DNA of 64,000 bases, taken from assembly GCF_002865645.1 (NCBI RefSeq), contig NW_020194684.1:403308-467307 (forward strand), given 5' to 3'. The notes beneath the pieces are model-generated. The model ran no database searches and was not told the DNA's origin. It was given only the letters and a program-made list of their open reading frames with translations. This stretch comes from Hyaloscypha bicolor E. Taxonomy: Eukaryota > Ascomycota > Leotiomycetes > Helotiales > Hyaloscyphaceae. The position numbers and the translations under genes are program-made. Positions 1-9,844 of the stretch are shown piece by piece. Positions within the stretch are counted from its first letter, which is position 1. Every line of letters starts with the position of its first letter.

Positions 1-837
1 GATTACTAGTCGACTTGTGGCCGTGAGCTGAGTTACCGTCTTCCATAAAAAGAGGCTCCACCGATGAGCAAAGTAGGTGAGTAATTGAGGCGAAGGCATT
101 AATAATACCCTCTATATATGGTGCGAGAATTTGGGAGAGATAATCGCGTTAAGTAAAGGCTCCCTTCTTGCCAGATCCGCGAAGAAATAGCAAAGGGCTC
201 TTATACCCATATCCAATTGCTCCCCATGCATTGACTGGAGTAGTATGCCCACGGTGAAGCTGGTGCTGTATACACGTTTCGCACTGACGCTCCCCCCTCT
301 TTCTAGTCACCTTCTCCTTTGCAGTCCTCCCGCCTATTAAGAAGGTAACCTCGTCCGACCAGAGTACCTTCAGCCACTCCGTATGCCAGAATATGTGTGC
401 CATTGCCCAAAGATATCGCGCAATAACTTGAGCTTTCGTGAGGTAGGGCTTTTGGCAAGCAGTGCACCGGAAATAGCCTCGTTGTTTGAGCCTCCGCTCC
501 AACGTTGGGACAGAGCATGTAAGCCCAAGCTCCGCATGAAGGATGTCGTACTTAAGGATTCGATGCTCCCATGATCGGAGAGGTAATTGATAATTTCGTC
601 GACCTTTGCATCCGAGAGAAGGAAGGCAGGGCCGGTGCGATTTGGACGTCTTCGCTCAGGGTAATCAAAGCTCAGAATGCGACGAACTGAGCTCTCGTTG
701 AGGTGATATCGCTCCTGAATCATTAAAACTGGGACATGGCCAAACCAGTGTAATTGGCGTATCGCTTCCTTGTGTTTTGTAGGGATTTCATAGCCAGGAA
801 GGTGCTGAAAATCAAGTGGTGGAGGAGTAGAAGTCAT
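1..837 (-). pseudogene. Tc1/mariner-family transposase, frameshifted and interrupted
   Basis: DDE transposase remnant that runs off the left edge. The reading frame starts at the ATG at 835-837 (MTSTPPPLDFQH) and has a helix-turn-helix-like N-terminal part (HLNESSVRRIL, residues about 44-54). It shifts frame near 505-515, where one base seems lost in a C run, and resumes as TLERRLKQRGYF. The first catalytic Asp is in LWSDEVTF. At 149-151 a TAA stop interrupts the frame after GAFT, but the same frame stays open to position 1 and includes a second-Asp-like motif, EDGNSAHGH. TAA where CAA (Gln) would fit is a C-to-T change in CpA context, as RIP makes. The third catalytic residue lies outside the window. 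The copy is inactive. Confidence 0.85.
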
Positions 838-1176
838 TCTGGTGGTAATTTAGGAAATTGGTGTGGGTGCGGGGTGAAGTGTGGCCTGAAAACAAGCCTG
901 TACGCGCAGACTAGTGAGAGCGGGCTCGTAAAGCACCAAAATGTTCAGCAGTGTGGCTGAGAATGGTCGACAGCACTGCAACTCGTTTTGCGCATGTACA
1001 CCTCAGCACGATAACCTTGCAAGAGCCTTCGTCCACCACAACCGAAGCTTAAACTTGGATAGCACAACTCTCTCGAGTCTCCACCACCTTCTTTTTCAGA
1101 TCGATCGCCCTGCTCTTATAAATGTGACTAGTTGCGCGTTTACGGCGGCTTCATTCTTCGTGAAATTCGTACGACA
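838..1176. other. Transposon 5' flank and promoter region of the HET gene
   Basis: The transposase leader ends somewhere here. A CACTG end near 970-976 (CAGTG when read from the element's side) could be its terminal inverted repeat, but the other end lies outside the window, so this is a guess. A TATAAA-like stretch near 1117 precedes the HET gene start by about 60 bp. No coding exon recognised. Confidence 0.3.
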
Positions 1177-3077
1177 ATGAAGTCTCCGTTTCTGTATCCG
1201 GCACTCTCGCAAAGGAAATGCACGCGAGTTCTCGTTCTTCAGCCAGCCGAGAATAGAGCCGCCCAAGTTGTTTGTTCCCTCACAGAAGTAGACCTTGATC
1301 TGCTTTCTACTAGACGAAACCCATATGAAGCGCTATCCTACGTCTGGGGTTCTCCTGTTTGCAACAATGAGATTACCTGCGATGGGGACAGTCTTCTAAT
1401 AACAGAGAGCTGCCTTACAGCCTTGCGATACTTGAGAATGAAGGCGCGCACTCGAACACTCTGGGTTGATGCGATATGTATCAATCAGAAATCTCTCGAG
1501 GAAAGAAACAAGCAGGTCGCGTTAATGGGTGACATTTATAAATGTGCGCAACGGGTGCTCATTTGGCTCGGTGAAGCTAGTGAAGCCTCTGAACAGGTAT
1601 TACACCAACTTCGACGAGTAGAGAGACTTCGTATCGCCATGATCTTTATTCAGGACTTAGATCTGCTCAGGAAGCTGCAGCGTTCAATTTTTCGTAAGGA
1701 AGCCCTCCCATTGTGGCGCTACTGCTGAATCTGTCGACAGCTTTGACAGATGTGGAATGTCAAGCATTCAAAATCCTGTTAGGGAATGAATGGTGGCGGA
1801 GAACTTGGACTTTGCAAGAGTTCCTATTCGCGGAAGACTCATTGGTGATGTATGGTAGTTTCGTCCTTAACCTCGAAACATTGGTCCGCGGCTCGGATAT
1901 CTACGTAGGGGACCCTCGCATAGGGAGTCGGCAGACCTGGATTGACTTCGTGCAATGCTCCCATTTGCGTGGAATTTACCGCGCAGTGTGTAAGGATCGC
2001 AGACGCAAAAGTACCACGGCCCTAGTTCGCTCCGCCCGAAGGAAGTCTTGGCGGTTGTTTGCAATTGAACTATTCTTTATAGCTCAGTCGCGAAAGTCCT
2101 CTGATGGCAAAGACAAAATATACGGCCTGCATCAAATCCTCTACGATTGTGGTATAACATTACCCGAGCCGAATTATGCCCTTGGTACAGCTCAAATTTA
2201 TAAAGAAGCGACAGCGGCTTTGCTCCAGGGTTCAAGGTCATTACGCATACTTGAGCTGCAAGAAAATGCGCACAAGCGACATGACCTACCATCTTGGGTC
2301 CCAGATTTTGAAGACGTTCAGCCATTGTATTCTGCACGCATCCATGCCTGCACTATATTGCATAAGAGACATATTCCAGTGTATCAACATGGTCGACTAG
2401 TTCTTCAAGGCCAGATTATCGGTAACCTGGTAACCCTTGCGGGTCGTCTTCAGTTTAATACCCAAAGAAGCGTGGACAAGTATGACTTGTCTGAATTAGG
2501 TGGAGTTTTCTACGGATTACTCAAAATCACCCAACCCCAAGACAACCCCACCGCCAAGTATCATGTGGATGTACTACAACGCACTCTCTTAGACACGCTT
2601 ACAGATTCTGATGGTCTTGTAAAGCCCCGAATAAGCAGGGCCGCCAAGCGTAACTTTTCAGAGCTATTGGAGTTCTTGAATGACACGTGCGAACACAAAG
2701 ACATCAAAGCGGGGGTAGAAGAGAAACAAAGAAAGAGCTTGGAAGTGTTTAATCAAGGCGAATCAGGGGTAGGTCGATTTTCAAAAAGGCACCAAAGTAT
2801 GGAATATCTTTCTCTTCTTCGACAAGTAGCTTCTGAGAATGTCGGGAGAGAATTGTTTGTGGCAAGTAGCGGCGATGTAGGTCTAACCCATGCAGACGCT
2901 AGAATGGGCGGCCTTGTGGTTTTGTTTCCTGGAGCATCCATGCCTTATATTATACGTTGCGCTGGAGAGCATCATCTTTTCATTGGTCTCGCTCGTGGTA
3001 TGTACAAGTATCGGCAGGATCCATACGTGGCTTGGAAGGATGATTGGGGGAATTTGGCAAGCTTCACGTTAATATAG
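1177..3077 (+). CDS. HET-domain (heterokaryon incompatibility) protein, two exons
   Basis: HET-domain protein of the type linked to non-self recognition and programmed cell death in ascomycetes. Exon 1 is 1177-1693. The ATG at 1177 has A at -3 and is the first in-frame ATG. An intron starts with GTAAGG at 1694 and ends at either 1740 or 1749; both acceptors keep frame, giving 617 or 614 aa. HET blocks are all present in order: YEALSYVWGSP, LWVDAICINQ, QVALMGDIYKCA, VLIWLG, then WWRRTWTLQEF after the intron. The C-terminal 400 residues are variable and show no recognised domain, which is usual for the family. It sits next to a dead DNA transposon. The family is certain; the specific role is unknown. 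Confidence 0.88.
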
Positions 3078-3918
3078 AGCAGCACAATAAAATCCAACTG
3101 AATAGATCGTTGACAGAAAGCTATTTCTAGAGAGGAATTTTGACAAGTCCATTCTTGTTTGGGTCACATGACTAGAACCAGTATGGGAAGAGCAGCGCTC
3201 TATAAGCAGCCTTCAAGGCGAGATATTGGTACTATAAGGGTCTTTCTCTTATCGGCAGGTCATTTTAACGTGTCCTTCTTAAAGTTCAATACTCTAGTCA
3301 ATTTCGAAGGCTAGATGTGAGCCGCAGGGTGGCAAGCAGTTCAGTTGGGTCATTATAGTTACAAGATGACAATTCCGTGCGCTTGGAGGTGTGACAAAAG
3401 CGGCTGCTAAGATGCAGAAGTTGCGACGCCTTTTTGACGCCGACTGGTTCGCATCTGTAAGAGCTTAGTAATAGATTAACACGTGAACCGGATTTGCGAG
3501 TGCGTGAGTGCGTGAGTGTGTGCTGTGAGATAGAAACAGAGGAGAGAGAAAGTGGGGAGAAAGGCTGTTGAGCTCCTGGGCAAATAGTCCCTGACTTCGT
3601 GCGGCTCATTAACGTGGAGGTGCTTGGTTGGTTGTAGGCTTCAACGCAATCACGTAATAAGCAAGAACTAAAGAAAACAGCACCAAACGGCAACATTTAT
3701 TGGACGGCTGAAAGCCTCAGCGGACCTTGGTCTTCATGAACAAACTTCACAGCAAAAAAAAATAACACGTTCACTTCACAGACCGCCCATATTGTCTCAA
3801 TTAACGGGGTTATTTTGTACGTATTCTTTTCCTGATTCCGTCTTGAGGAGACAGGGGAGCCAGTGGACTGATAACAATACCTAGGTATATGGGTAACAGA
3901 TGGAACTCCGACAACCTA
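3078..3918. other. Intergenic, no gene recognised
   Basis: About 840 bp between the HET gene and the CBM35-like fragment. It contains a short GTGAGTGCGTGAGTGTGTG-type GT-rich tract near 3503-3522 and only short uninformative frames on both strands. I see nothing else. Confidence 0.4.
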
Positions 3919-4495
3919 ATGACAACCACCTACATCTGGATCCTTCTTACCATCTCCGGGACAACAGCCACTTTACACAACGAAGTAAACTGGATCCTCG
4001 ACATCGCGGGCGGGACCTGGAAGGCCGGGCCAACGTAAAGCTCCTTTGAAGCCGAAGACGCCACTAACACGATCTCAAACGGAACGAAAACCGCAGAATA
4101 CACGAGCTGCTCAGACACGAACTGCTCAGACACGAAGAATGTCGGGTATATAGGCGGTAAGCCTGGTGGGACGCTGACGTTCCCGAATGTTTCAAGTAGT
4201 GTAGCAACGAATAGCACGATTAGGATTCGTTATTTGAATGGAGATAAAAGTCAAAGGTTCGCGAATGTCGTTGTTAATGGTGTAGCAAATGTAGTTGCGT
4301 TTTTGCCAACGAGTGGGACGACGCCGGGGACCAGTGCGCTGACGGTGCCTTTGACGGCGGGGAGTGCGAATGTGGTGAGATTTGAGGTGTATAATGGGGG
4401 TTGGGGTGAGTCGTAATTCGTAATTGTGATTGAGGGAATTGTGCTAATGAGGTGAAGGGCCTGATGTTGACAAGCTGATGGTGCCTCAATCTTGA
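3919..4495 (+). pseudogene. Secreted CBM35-like carbohydrate-binding protein, interrupted by a stop
   Basis: A hydrophobic start (MTTTYIWILLTISG) looks like a signal peptide. It is followed by a beta-sandwich domain resembling the CBM35-type module at the C-terminus of fungal alpha-galactosidases and galactanases: FEAEDAT, VGYIGG, GTLTFPNV, IRIRYLNGD, VAFLPTSG and FEVYNGGWG. An intron at 4406-4457 (GTGAGT to AAG) restores the conserved end GPDVDKLMV, with a stop at 4493-4495. Codon 40, at 4036-4038, is TAA and breaks the frame between the leader and the module. CAA-to-TAA would explain it. No catalytic domain is visible upstream. It may be a truncated glycoside hydrolase tail or a stand-alone module with a missed N-terminal exon. 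Confidence 0.6.
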
Positions 4496-4552
4496 AGGAG
4501 TGTGCGAGTCCGGAGGAAGAGTGGATGGAAAGAGAAAAGGGTGACTTGAAGA

Positions 4553-5582
4553 CTAGGTTCGGAGAATCGGTATTTTGGACTCCTCGGGCCGCAGCACCCT
4601 GAAGCAGTCGCTGAGTAGATCAATCGAATCATGGCGAGATCTGCGGAAACACCGTATGATGCGTTGAGGGAAAAAGTATCGTCTCCTTAATATCGATGTC
4701 TCACCCCACAGCTGCCATCTTCGCGTGATCATTGACCGTGAGATCAGAGATACATCTGATGTTGGTGGCATTGGTGCGTTTGTGCATACTTGGTGAAGTA
4801 GACAGTCGAGGTTGCTGAATAGACCTGGATCCACGATTCGAAGTGCAGATAACTCGCTGCGACTCTGCTTGATAGCCGTCTCTGCTGCTTCCTCGTATTG
4901 CTGACCCATCATCCGCAGGCGTAGATATTTTGCAAGAACTGTCGAACACAGGAGCGAGAGTTGTCCATTCAAGAGGTCTTCTGGACCGGAATATTTGTAC
5001 TGGCAAGGAATCTCAGCGGTGGTGATGGCCCTGGCTTTAAGAGCGAAGGTCCCAATCTGGACTTCGACGTCCGAGAAGAGCCCAACGCGGGTATTTGCGT
5101 GTGTAAGTGACGCGGTCACCCAAATGTATCCCGTAGCGCAAGTGCAGAGCGAGTAATATGATCCATCCGAGAGATTTTTCTTTTGAAAGAACGCTTTTGC
5201 ACCATATGCTCTGATATCTGCAAAGTTCGCAGTAAGGTCCGACCCGTATTTCCCCAACAACTTTTCATCAGTCAGATTCAGGTCTGGTAAATCGATACCT
5301 GAATCGGTTCTGGTTGTGATGAAGAACATGGGTTGAGTCATGAAGTCGGTTTCGATGGTCCTCGCATTTTGAACCCGACTTATTCGTAGCTTGGGACTCG
5401 AAACTGTTGATATTTAGCAACAGCACTCTTTCCGGGTCGGAATGTTCACATTCGGTGGAAACCGCAGCCTCTTGAATAAGGTCAGGCAGCTGCGCAAAGA
5501 CTCTCTCATTCTGAGACGTCACATCAATTAACGAGGGAGTCCTACTCCGACTTGTAACATAAATCTCGGTTTGCAGGCTCAT
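4553..5582 (-). CDS. Hypothetical protein, two exons
   Basis: I do not recognise this protein. Exon 1 is 5582-5380, starting at an ATG (MSLQTEIYVTSRS). Exon 2 is 5309-4553. The intron, 5310-5379, has the weak donor GTCGGG, a TGACTCAAC branch-like sequence and a CCAG acceptor, and it joins the frames exactly to give 319 aa. No signal peptide or membrane segment is visible. The last 60 residues are Arg-rich (ILRRRYFFPQR, RCFRRSRHD). It is convergent with the CBM35-like remnant and only 57 bp from it. Without the intron the protein would be two overlapping frames, so a frameshifted gene is the alternative reading. Confidence 0.5.
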
Positions 5583-6576
5583 ATTTGCGTTTCAGAAAGA
5601 GAATTGATCGGCAAAAGACTATTTCGTGCGACGGAGTTCTTATCACAGGCAACGATGGGGCGAGATGAGGGGTTTATCAGACCTCAGCTCGTATTGTTTC
5701 TGCCCACTAAATATAGGATGCGGCGGGGTACAGCTGAATACGAGGTTGCCTCCAACCTCAATGGTGGGACTGAATTCTGAAACGAGGCTAAAAGTGTCTC
5801 GAACATGCGGACCGATCCTTGAAAGGGGAATGCGGTTTGAAGCACATGCTGAATCTAGAACCCCATGACACGACCTTCAGGAGGGTGGAATCACGTGATA
5901 TCAAAGATAGATGGGGGTACTGAAGTGGAACAGTCTGGAAGGCAAGGAGGCGACAATTGAACAAAGCAACCTTCGTCAGATGCTCTCATTTGCTTTGGGC
6001 TCTGCATGGATCTTCTTGCTCGTTCTCTCCCCTTGAATGCGAATGAAAGAAGGTGGAGAGCCTGGAAACCTAGGGAAGCACCGGTGAGACATTTGCTCTT
6101 GATATATTCTTGTCGGGGACCTTGTCTCTTGAAGATTCGAGTAGAGGATAGAACTAGAAGACAACCGTCCAATACATTTTACCGAGGAAGGCAGTGTTGG
6201 ATAAAAGCCCTGGATGAACCTGGCGTGTGGGTGAAAGTCGCTCCAGATCATCGCTTCAGGGGTTCGCGTCAATCTCGCGAATTCATGCGAAGATTCCCCA
6301 CAATTGCAAGAGTGGGTGCAAACAACTTTCTCAATACAAACAATCTTCCTGTTCTCATGAACTTGCGCTTTTTTGAAGCCTCTTACGGTTCACTTGACGT
6401 TTTGGTGTGCCGAAAAACATAGGAAAGGGGGAGAGAAGTCACCTCGGTGATAACGCGTCAAATTGCCGACGCGCCATCAAATCTTCCAGAATCACTCCAC
6501 GTCGATTATCACAGTTCCGTTTTTTTGGGAGTCTGCCCCCAACGACAAGTCCTCGCAGCTCAATTCAGCGCCCAGC
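5583..6576. other. Intergenic, upstream of the AT-hook gene
   Basis: Nearly 1 kb with no recognisable exon. A perfect palindrome, ATCACGTGAT, lies at 5891-5900 (bHLH/Cbf1-type core CACGTG). The ATG used for the next gene is the first in its frame; the frame is open further upstream but has no ATG. Confidence 0.4.
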
Positions 6577-7514
6577 ATGTCTTCGGAGGTAGTGAAGAAG
6601 AGGGGAAGGCCCAAGAAGGTCATTTCGGACCCTGTCGAGGTGGAAATGTCGGAAGCAACCAAGAAGACGACCACTAGGGCAAAATCCACGAAAGCTGGGC
6701 CAAAGACTCCTGTAGCGAAGGCATCTACATCTGCGAAGCCCCCTGTGGTCGAGAAACCAGTGTCCAAACCCAATGCAAGCAGTCCGGTTGCTCCAAAGGT
6801 CGCGTTTAAGCCTTCAGCGGCGGCAGCACAAAAACCTGCACCAACTTCCGCAAAACCCACAGTCAAGACATCAACGACCCCGGAGACGTCAAAGATATTG
6901 AACAAACTGCGAGAACAGTATTCAAAGACTACACCTCCAGCAGCAGAGGCTGTGAAGTTCTCAAAACCGTCCACGCCGTCGATAGCTTCCAAACCAACTA
7001 CAGCAAACACAATACAAACAAAAGCGACTCCTTCGCCAACTACAGCATCATCGAGCTCTGCTAAGCCCCCTGCAAAACCAATCCCAGTTCCATTCAAGCC
7101 GTCATCTGCGACTGCAAAACCACCGCCACCTCCCCCCACGAAACCTGCCCCGAAACCCCACGTTCCCATTGCAGCCTTGAACTCGGAAATCGTGTCGAAC
7201 ATATCTACAAGGGCAGGAGCAAGACCGAATGCGAGCCAGGGGAGTCCGCTACCCAAGAACTACAAATCAGTTGCGAATAAGGTCACGATGGCTATTGTTG
7301 CTATGCCAATTGCAATTGTTACGAGCTGGGTTTTGTATGAAAGACGTGAGCTTCCTTCCAATCCCCAGCATTAAAAGAGATTGGCTAATATTCTGGTCAA
7401 GTGGTATTAGGAGAAGACAGAAAACACCTTGTGAAACCAGGGATGGCTATGGTAGAGACTCCAGCTCCGGCGGAGGGAAAAGGAGAAGGCGCTCCAAGCC
7501 CGTCGTCAACATAA
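6577..7514 (+). CDS. Ala/Pro/Lys-rich protein with an AT-hook-like motif and a C-terminal membrane segment
   Basis: 293 aa in two exons, 6577-7345 and 7402-7514. The intron (GTGAGC, GCTAAT branch, CAAG) restores a conserved-looking tail beginning LVLGEDRKHLV. Residues 7-14 (KKRGRPKK) match the AT-hook core GRP with basic flanks. Residues 20-210 are low-complexity Ala/Pro/Ser/Thr/Lys with a PPPPPP run. A hydrophobic stretch near residues 235-250 (MAIVAMPIAIVTSWVLYE) is one predicted transmembrane helix. A DNA-binding motif on a membrane protein is odd, and the basic patch may serve another purpose. It resembles unnamed fungal proteins; I assign no function. Confidence 0.75.
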
Positions 7515-7907
7515 ACAACTTGCAAATGAGTGTGGCGGAAAACTACATATTACGATGATATGACGCAATGTTTATGGTAATGCTCTACACAGAAAATCTC
7601 AACATTTTGATACCCCGTTCTGGCTTTATCTTCGATACAACCACCCCTAGTGAGTTGAACACTTTGATTGAACTACCCACGCCAGCCCAGAACTCCACAA
7701 TTCCGCGTAACTTGGCCAGAAATATCCACCCCCGCGCACAATGTCAAGTGACAGATGCTTTCCATACCTCCTTCTATAGAAACAGGATTCGGCAATTAGT
7801 GGCCCTATGCTTCATCATCTTCTTCGTTTTCTTTGGATTGCTTCTGAATCCTTTTTCCTTGTTATCTTTCGCTTAGGCAACAGCTCCTCCAAGTGTAGGC
7901 ATAAGAC
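7515..7907. other. Intergenic between convergent genes
   Basis: About 390 bp. The frame from 7568 to 7876 starts with ATG but has a T-rich hydrophobic end and no family resemblance. I read it as 3' untranslated sequence. Confidence 0.4.
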
Positions 7908-9545
7908 TTACGGCAAAAATACGACCTTGTAAAACTCCACCAGCATTTCATGATACTTCTCCTTATCTTTCTCCTGTTTAGAAAGTTGTGTCGATTCCTT
8001 GAAGCAGTGTGCAATGGCTTTGCTGTATGGTGATCCCCACCTCCCTTTCACTTCCGCCCCATCTGTGCCAATCCTCGATTCATCTGCGAGGACAAGCAGA
8101 GTCCTTCCTTCGGACTTTACTACATTCGAGACTTTGAACCCGTACATGACTTCGACCAATAGAATACCCACGCACCAACACTCAAGGTCGATTAGTCCCA
8201 TTTTGGCCCATGCCCTGAGTTTCATGAGAAGCGTGCACCGTTCCTGATCTGCCTCCAGAGTTCGGAGCAAGTATCTAGGGGCTTCATCATCTTGCAATCG
8301 ATTGAGGTTTACACTACTCAATGCTGAGAGCCACGACGTTCCCAGAAGGTGCAATGATGATTCGGCCAGTAAATGTGACAGTCCCCAACGCTGTTGAATG
8401 GGGAAAAGGGTCCATCTGTCCACCGTTGTCCGTTCCGCAATATCTCCAAGCAGGCCAGCGAGTGTTTGCTCTTGAAGTCGAATTTGCCTGGTGAAGATCT
8501 GTAAGGCATAGTACTGGGTTTCATTCAATCCCAGCGGCGACCCAAAGTGTGTAACATTATCCAAAGCTGCCTTGCAAGCATCGGCAAATGTGTTACGATC
8601 ACACTGTGGAGGCTTGCTTTGCAATGCTCGCAGACTGAATTCCTGGCAATTCTGTGATGTTGCCTCGTATATAACTCGATATGTTGATATTTCACATTCC
8701 AAGTCCTTCGGGTCCGTCAATTCTATAGCTAGTCGAGTGTCATCAATACATCGACCTGAGCAAGTTTGGTACAGTATCCTTGCTGCGCCCCTCAATTTCT
8801 GCGCGTGTTCCAAGATCTTTTGGTGGTGGCGTTTTTCGACGGCCTCCACTCGTTCATTGACTGACGCAGAACGTTGAACATCGGGATACCTCGAGAAGAA
8901 CAGGTTCAACGAAATAGCGTCAAGTATATCGAGACATTCCTTGAGAGCGGTAGCCTTTTGGCCGGCCTTCTCAGATGTTCCTGTGATGAGATCAAATTTC
9001 ACCATGGCCCCAGTGACTTCTGCGATGGCCTTCTGGTGATCTTTCCTTTGCTCCAAAGCTCCTCGACGATCTTCAGGCAAGTTGGCAAGGAATTCGGCCT
9101 TGGCTTGGATCCCTGAAGGTGGCTCTTTCACAAGTCTTTTTCTGGTGGATCTCTTGACCTTCTCCCGATGTTCTCTCAGCTTCTGGACATACCCCTGGAT
9201 ATCCTTATCATTGTCGTTATTGTCGAACGGCTTGAGAAATTGGATCAAGTCTTCGCAGAGCTCGTCGATGGTTGATAGTTTCCTCTCAATAAATGCCCAA
9301 CCCTCGATGCCCCACAACCTGATGCCAAAGGATGTCTGATCCGCACTCTTTATTCTCCAAGCTTTGCACCATGACTCTAGTCGGATCTTCGATCCCTTGA
9401 AATCTTCTTGATAATCAAGTAGTTGCCTTCCCACCAATTGGTATGCTTTGAGACCTCCTTTGATGCTAAGGTAACTTTGCGCGGCAAGGCTGAGGATTTT
9501 GATCGCAGCACCGATCCCTCCAGTCACCGATAGAGGCTCCGCCAT
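7908..9545 (-). CDS. HeLo-like / DUF7580-like cell-death-type protein
   Basis: Single-exon gene of 545 aa from the ATG at 9543-9545. The N-terminus (MAEPLSVTGGIGAAIKIL, then AAQSYLSIK) has the hydrophobic first helix typical of fungal HeLo, HeLo-like and SesA effector domains. The middle is helical and charged. The C-terminal third resembles the degenerate kinase-like DUF7580 region: a W-x-L-F-P-I-Q-Q-R-W-G-L-S-H-L-L segment, then GTSWLSAL, then LECWCVGILLVEVMYG where a kinase helix F would sit. Catalytic kinase motifs are absent. Proteins of this class occur in fungal incompatibility and immunity systems; the role of this one is inferred. It is transcribed divergently from the 9845 gene. Confidence 0.72.
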   Translation of the reverse strand: MAEPLSVTGGIGAAIKILSLAAQSYLSIKGGLKAYQLVGRQLLDYQEDFKGSKIRLESWCKAWRIKSADQTSFGIRLWGIEGWAFIERKLSTIDELCEDLIQFLKPFDNNDNDKDIQGYVQKLREHREKVKRSTRKRLVKEPPSGIQAKAEFLANLPEDRRGALEQRKDHQKAIAEVTGAMVKFDLITGTSEKAGQKATALKECLDILDAISLNLFFSRYPDVQRSASVNERVEAVEKRHHQKILEHAQKLRGAARILYQTCSGRCIDDTRLAIELTDPKDLECEISTYRVIYEATSQNCQEFSLRALQSKPPQCDRNTFADACKAALDNVTHFGSPLGLNETQYYALQIFTRQIRLQEQTLAGLLGDIAERTTVDRWTLFPIQQRWGLSHLLAESSLHLLGTSWLSALSSVNLNRLQDDEAPRYLLRTLEADQERCTLLMKLRAWAKMGLIDLECWCVGILLVEVMYGFKVSNVVKSEGRTLLVLADESRIGTDGAEVKGRWGSPYSKAIAHCFKESTQLSKQEKDKEKYHEMLVEFYKVVFLP

Positions 9546-9844
9546 ACCGTTATGATGAGCAAGCCAATTATCTAAGGCCAGTGAGTCAAGTAATGTGACG
9601 ACTTGACGACGCTACCATTGTGGGCTGCCTCGAGGTTTTCCTATGATGTTGGGGGGCGAGCAATGTCATAAGTATCGATCACAAGGAGGCGCCCTCATTG
9701 GATTGGCGCTCGAGCACGAATCAGACTGCACAACACAGTCGCAATTTGCGGGGTCAGGCAGCTGTGCTTCAGCTCCCCAAATTCTCCCTCCGAGGACCTG
9801 ATACTCTTTAGTTATAAACACGATCAATCTCCACCATCACGAAA
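9546..9844. promoter_or_regulatory. Shared divergent promoter
   Basis: 299 bp separate the start codons of the minus-strand HeLo-like gene and the plus-strand 9845 gene, so both promoters must overlap here. A TTATAAAC sequence near 9813 is a TATA-like element about 30 bp before the plus-strand ATG. Short shared promoters favour co-expression, but nothing here proves it. Confidence 0.5.

Noticed and set aside
1132..1176. Longer N-terminus for the HET protein
   Set aside because: The extended frame begins with TTG. The first ATG is at 1177 and has a good context. The same argument moved the starts of the GH3, MFS, C2H2, AT-hook and second HET genes to their first ATG.
6492..7256. 254-codon minus-strand frame opposite the AT-hook gene
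   Set aside because: It is an Ala/Gly/Val-rich shadow of the Pro/Ala/Thr-rich coding strand and has no domain or splice support.
7568..7876. 102-codon plus-strand frame after the AT-hook gene
   Set aside because: Begins with ATG but has no family resemblance, ends in a T-rich tract and lies where 3' untranslated sequence is expected.
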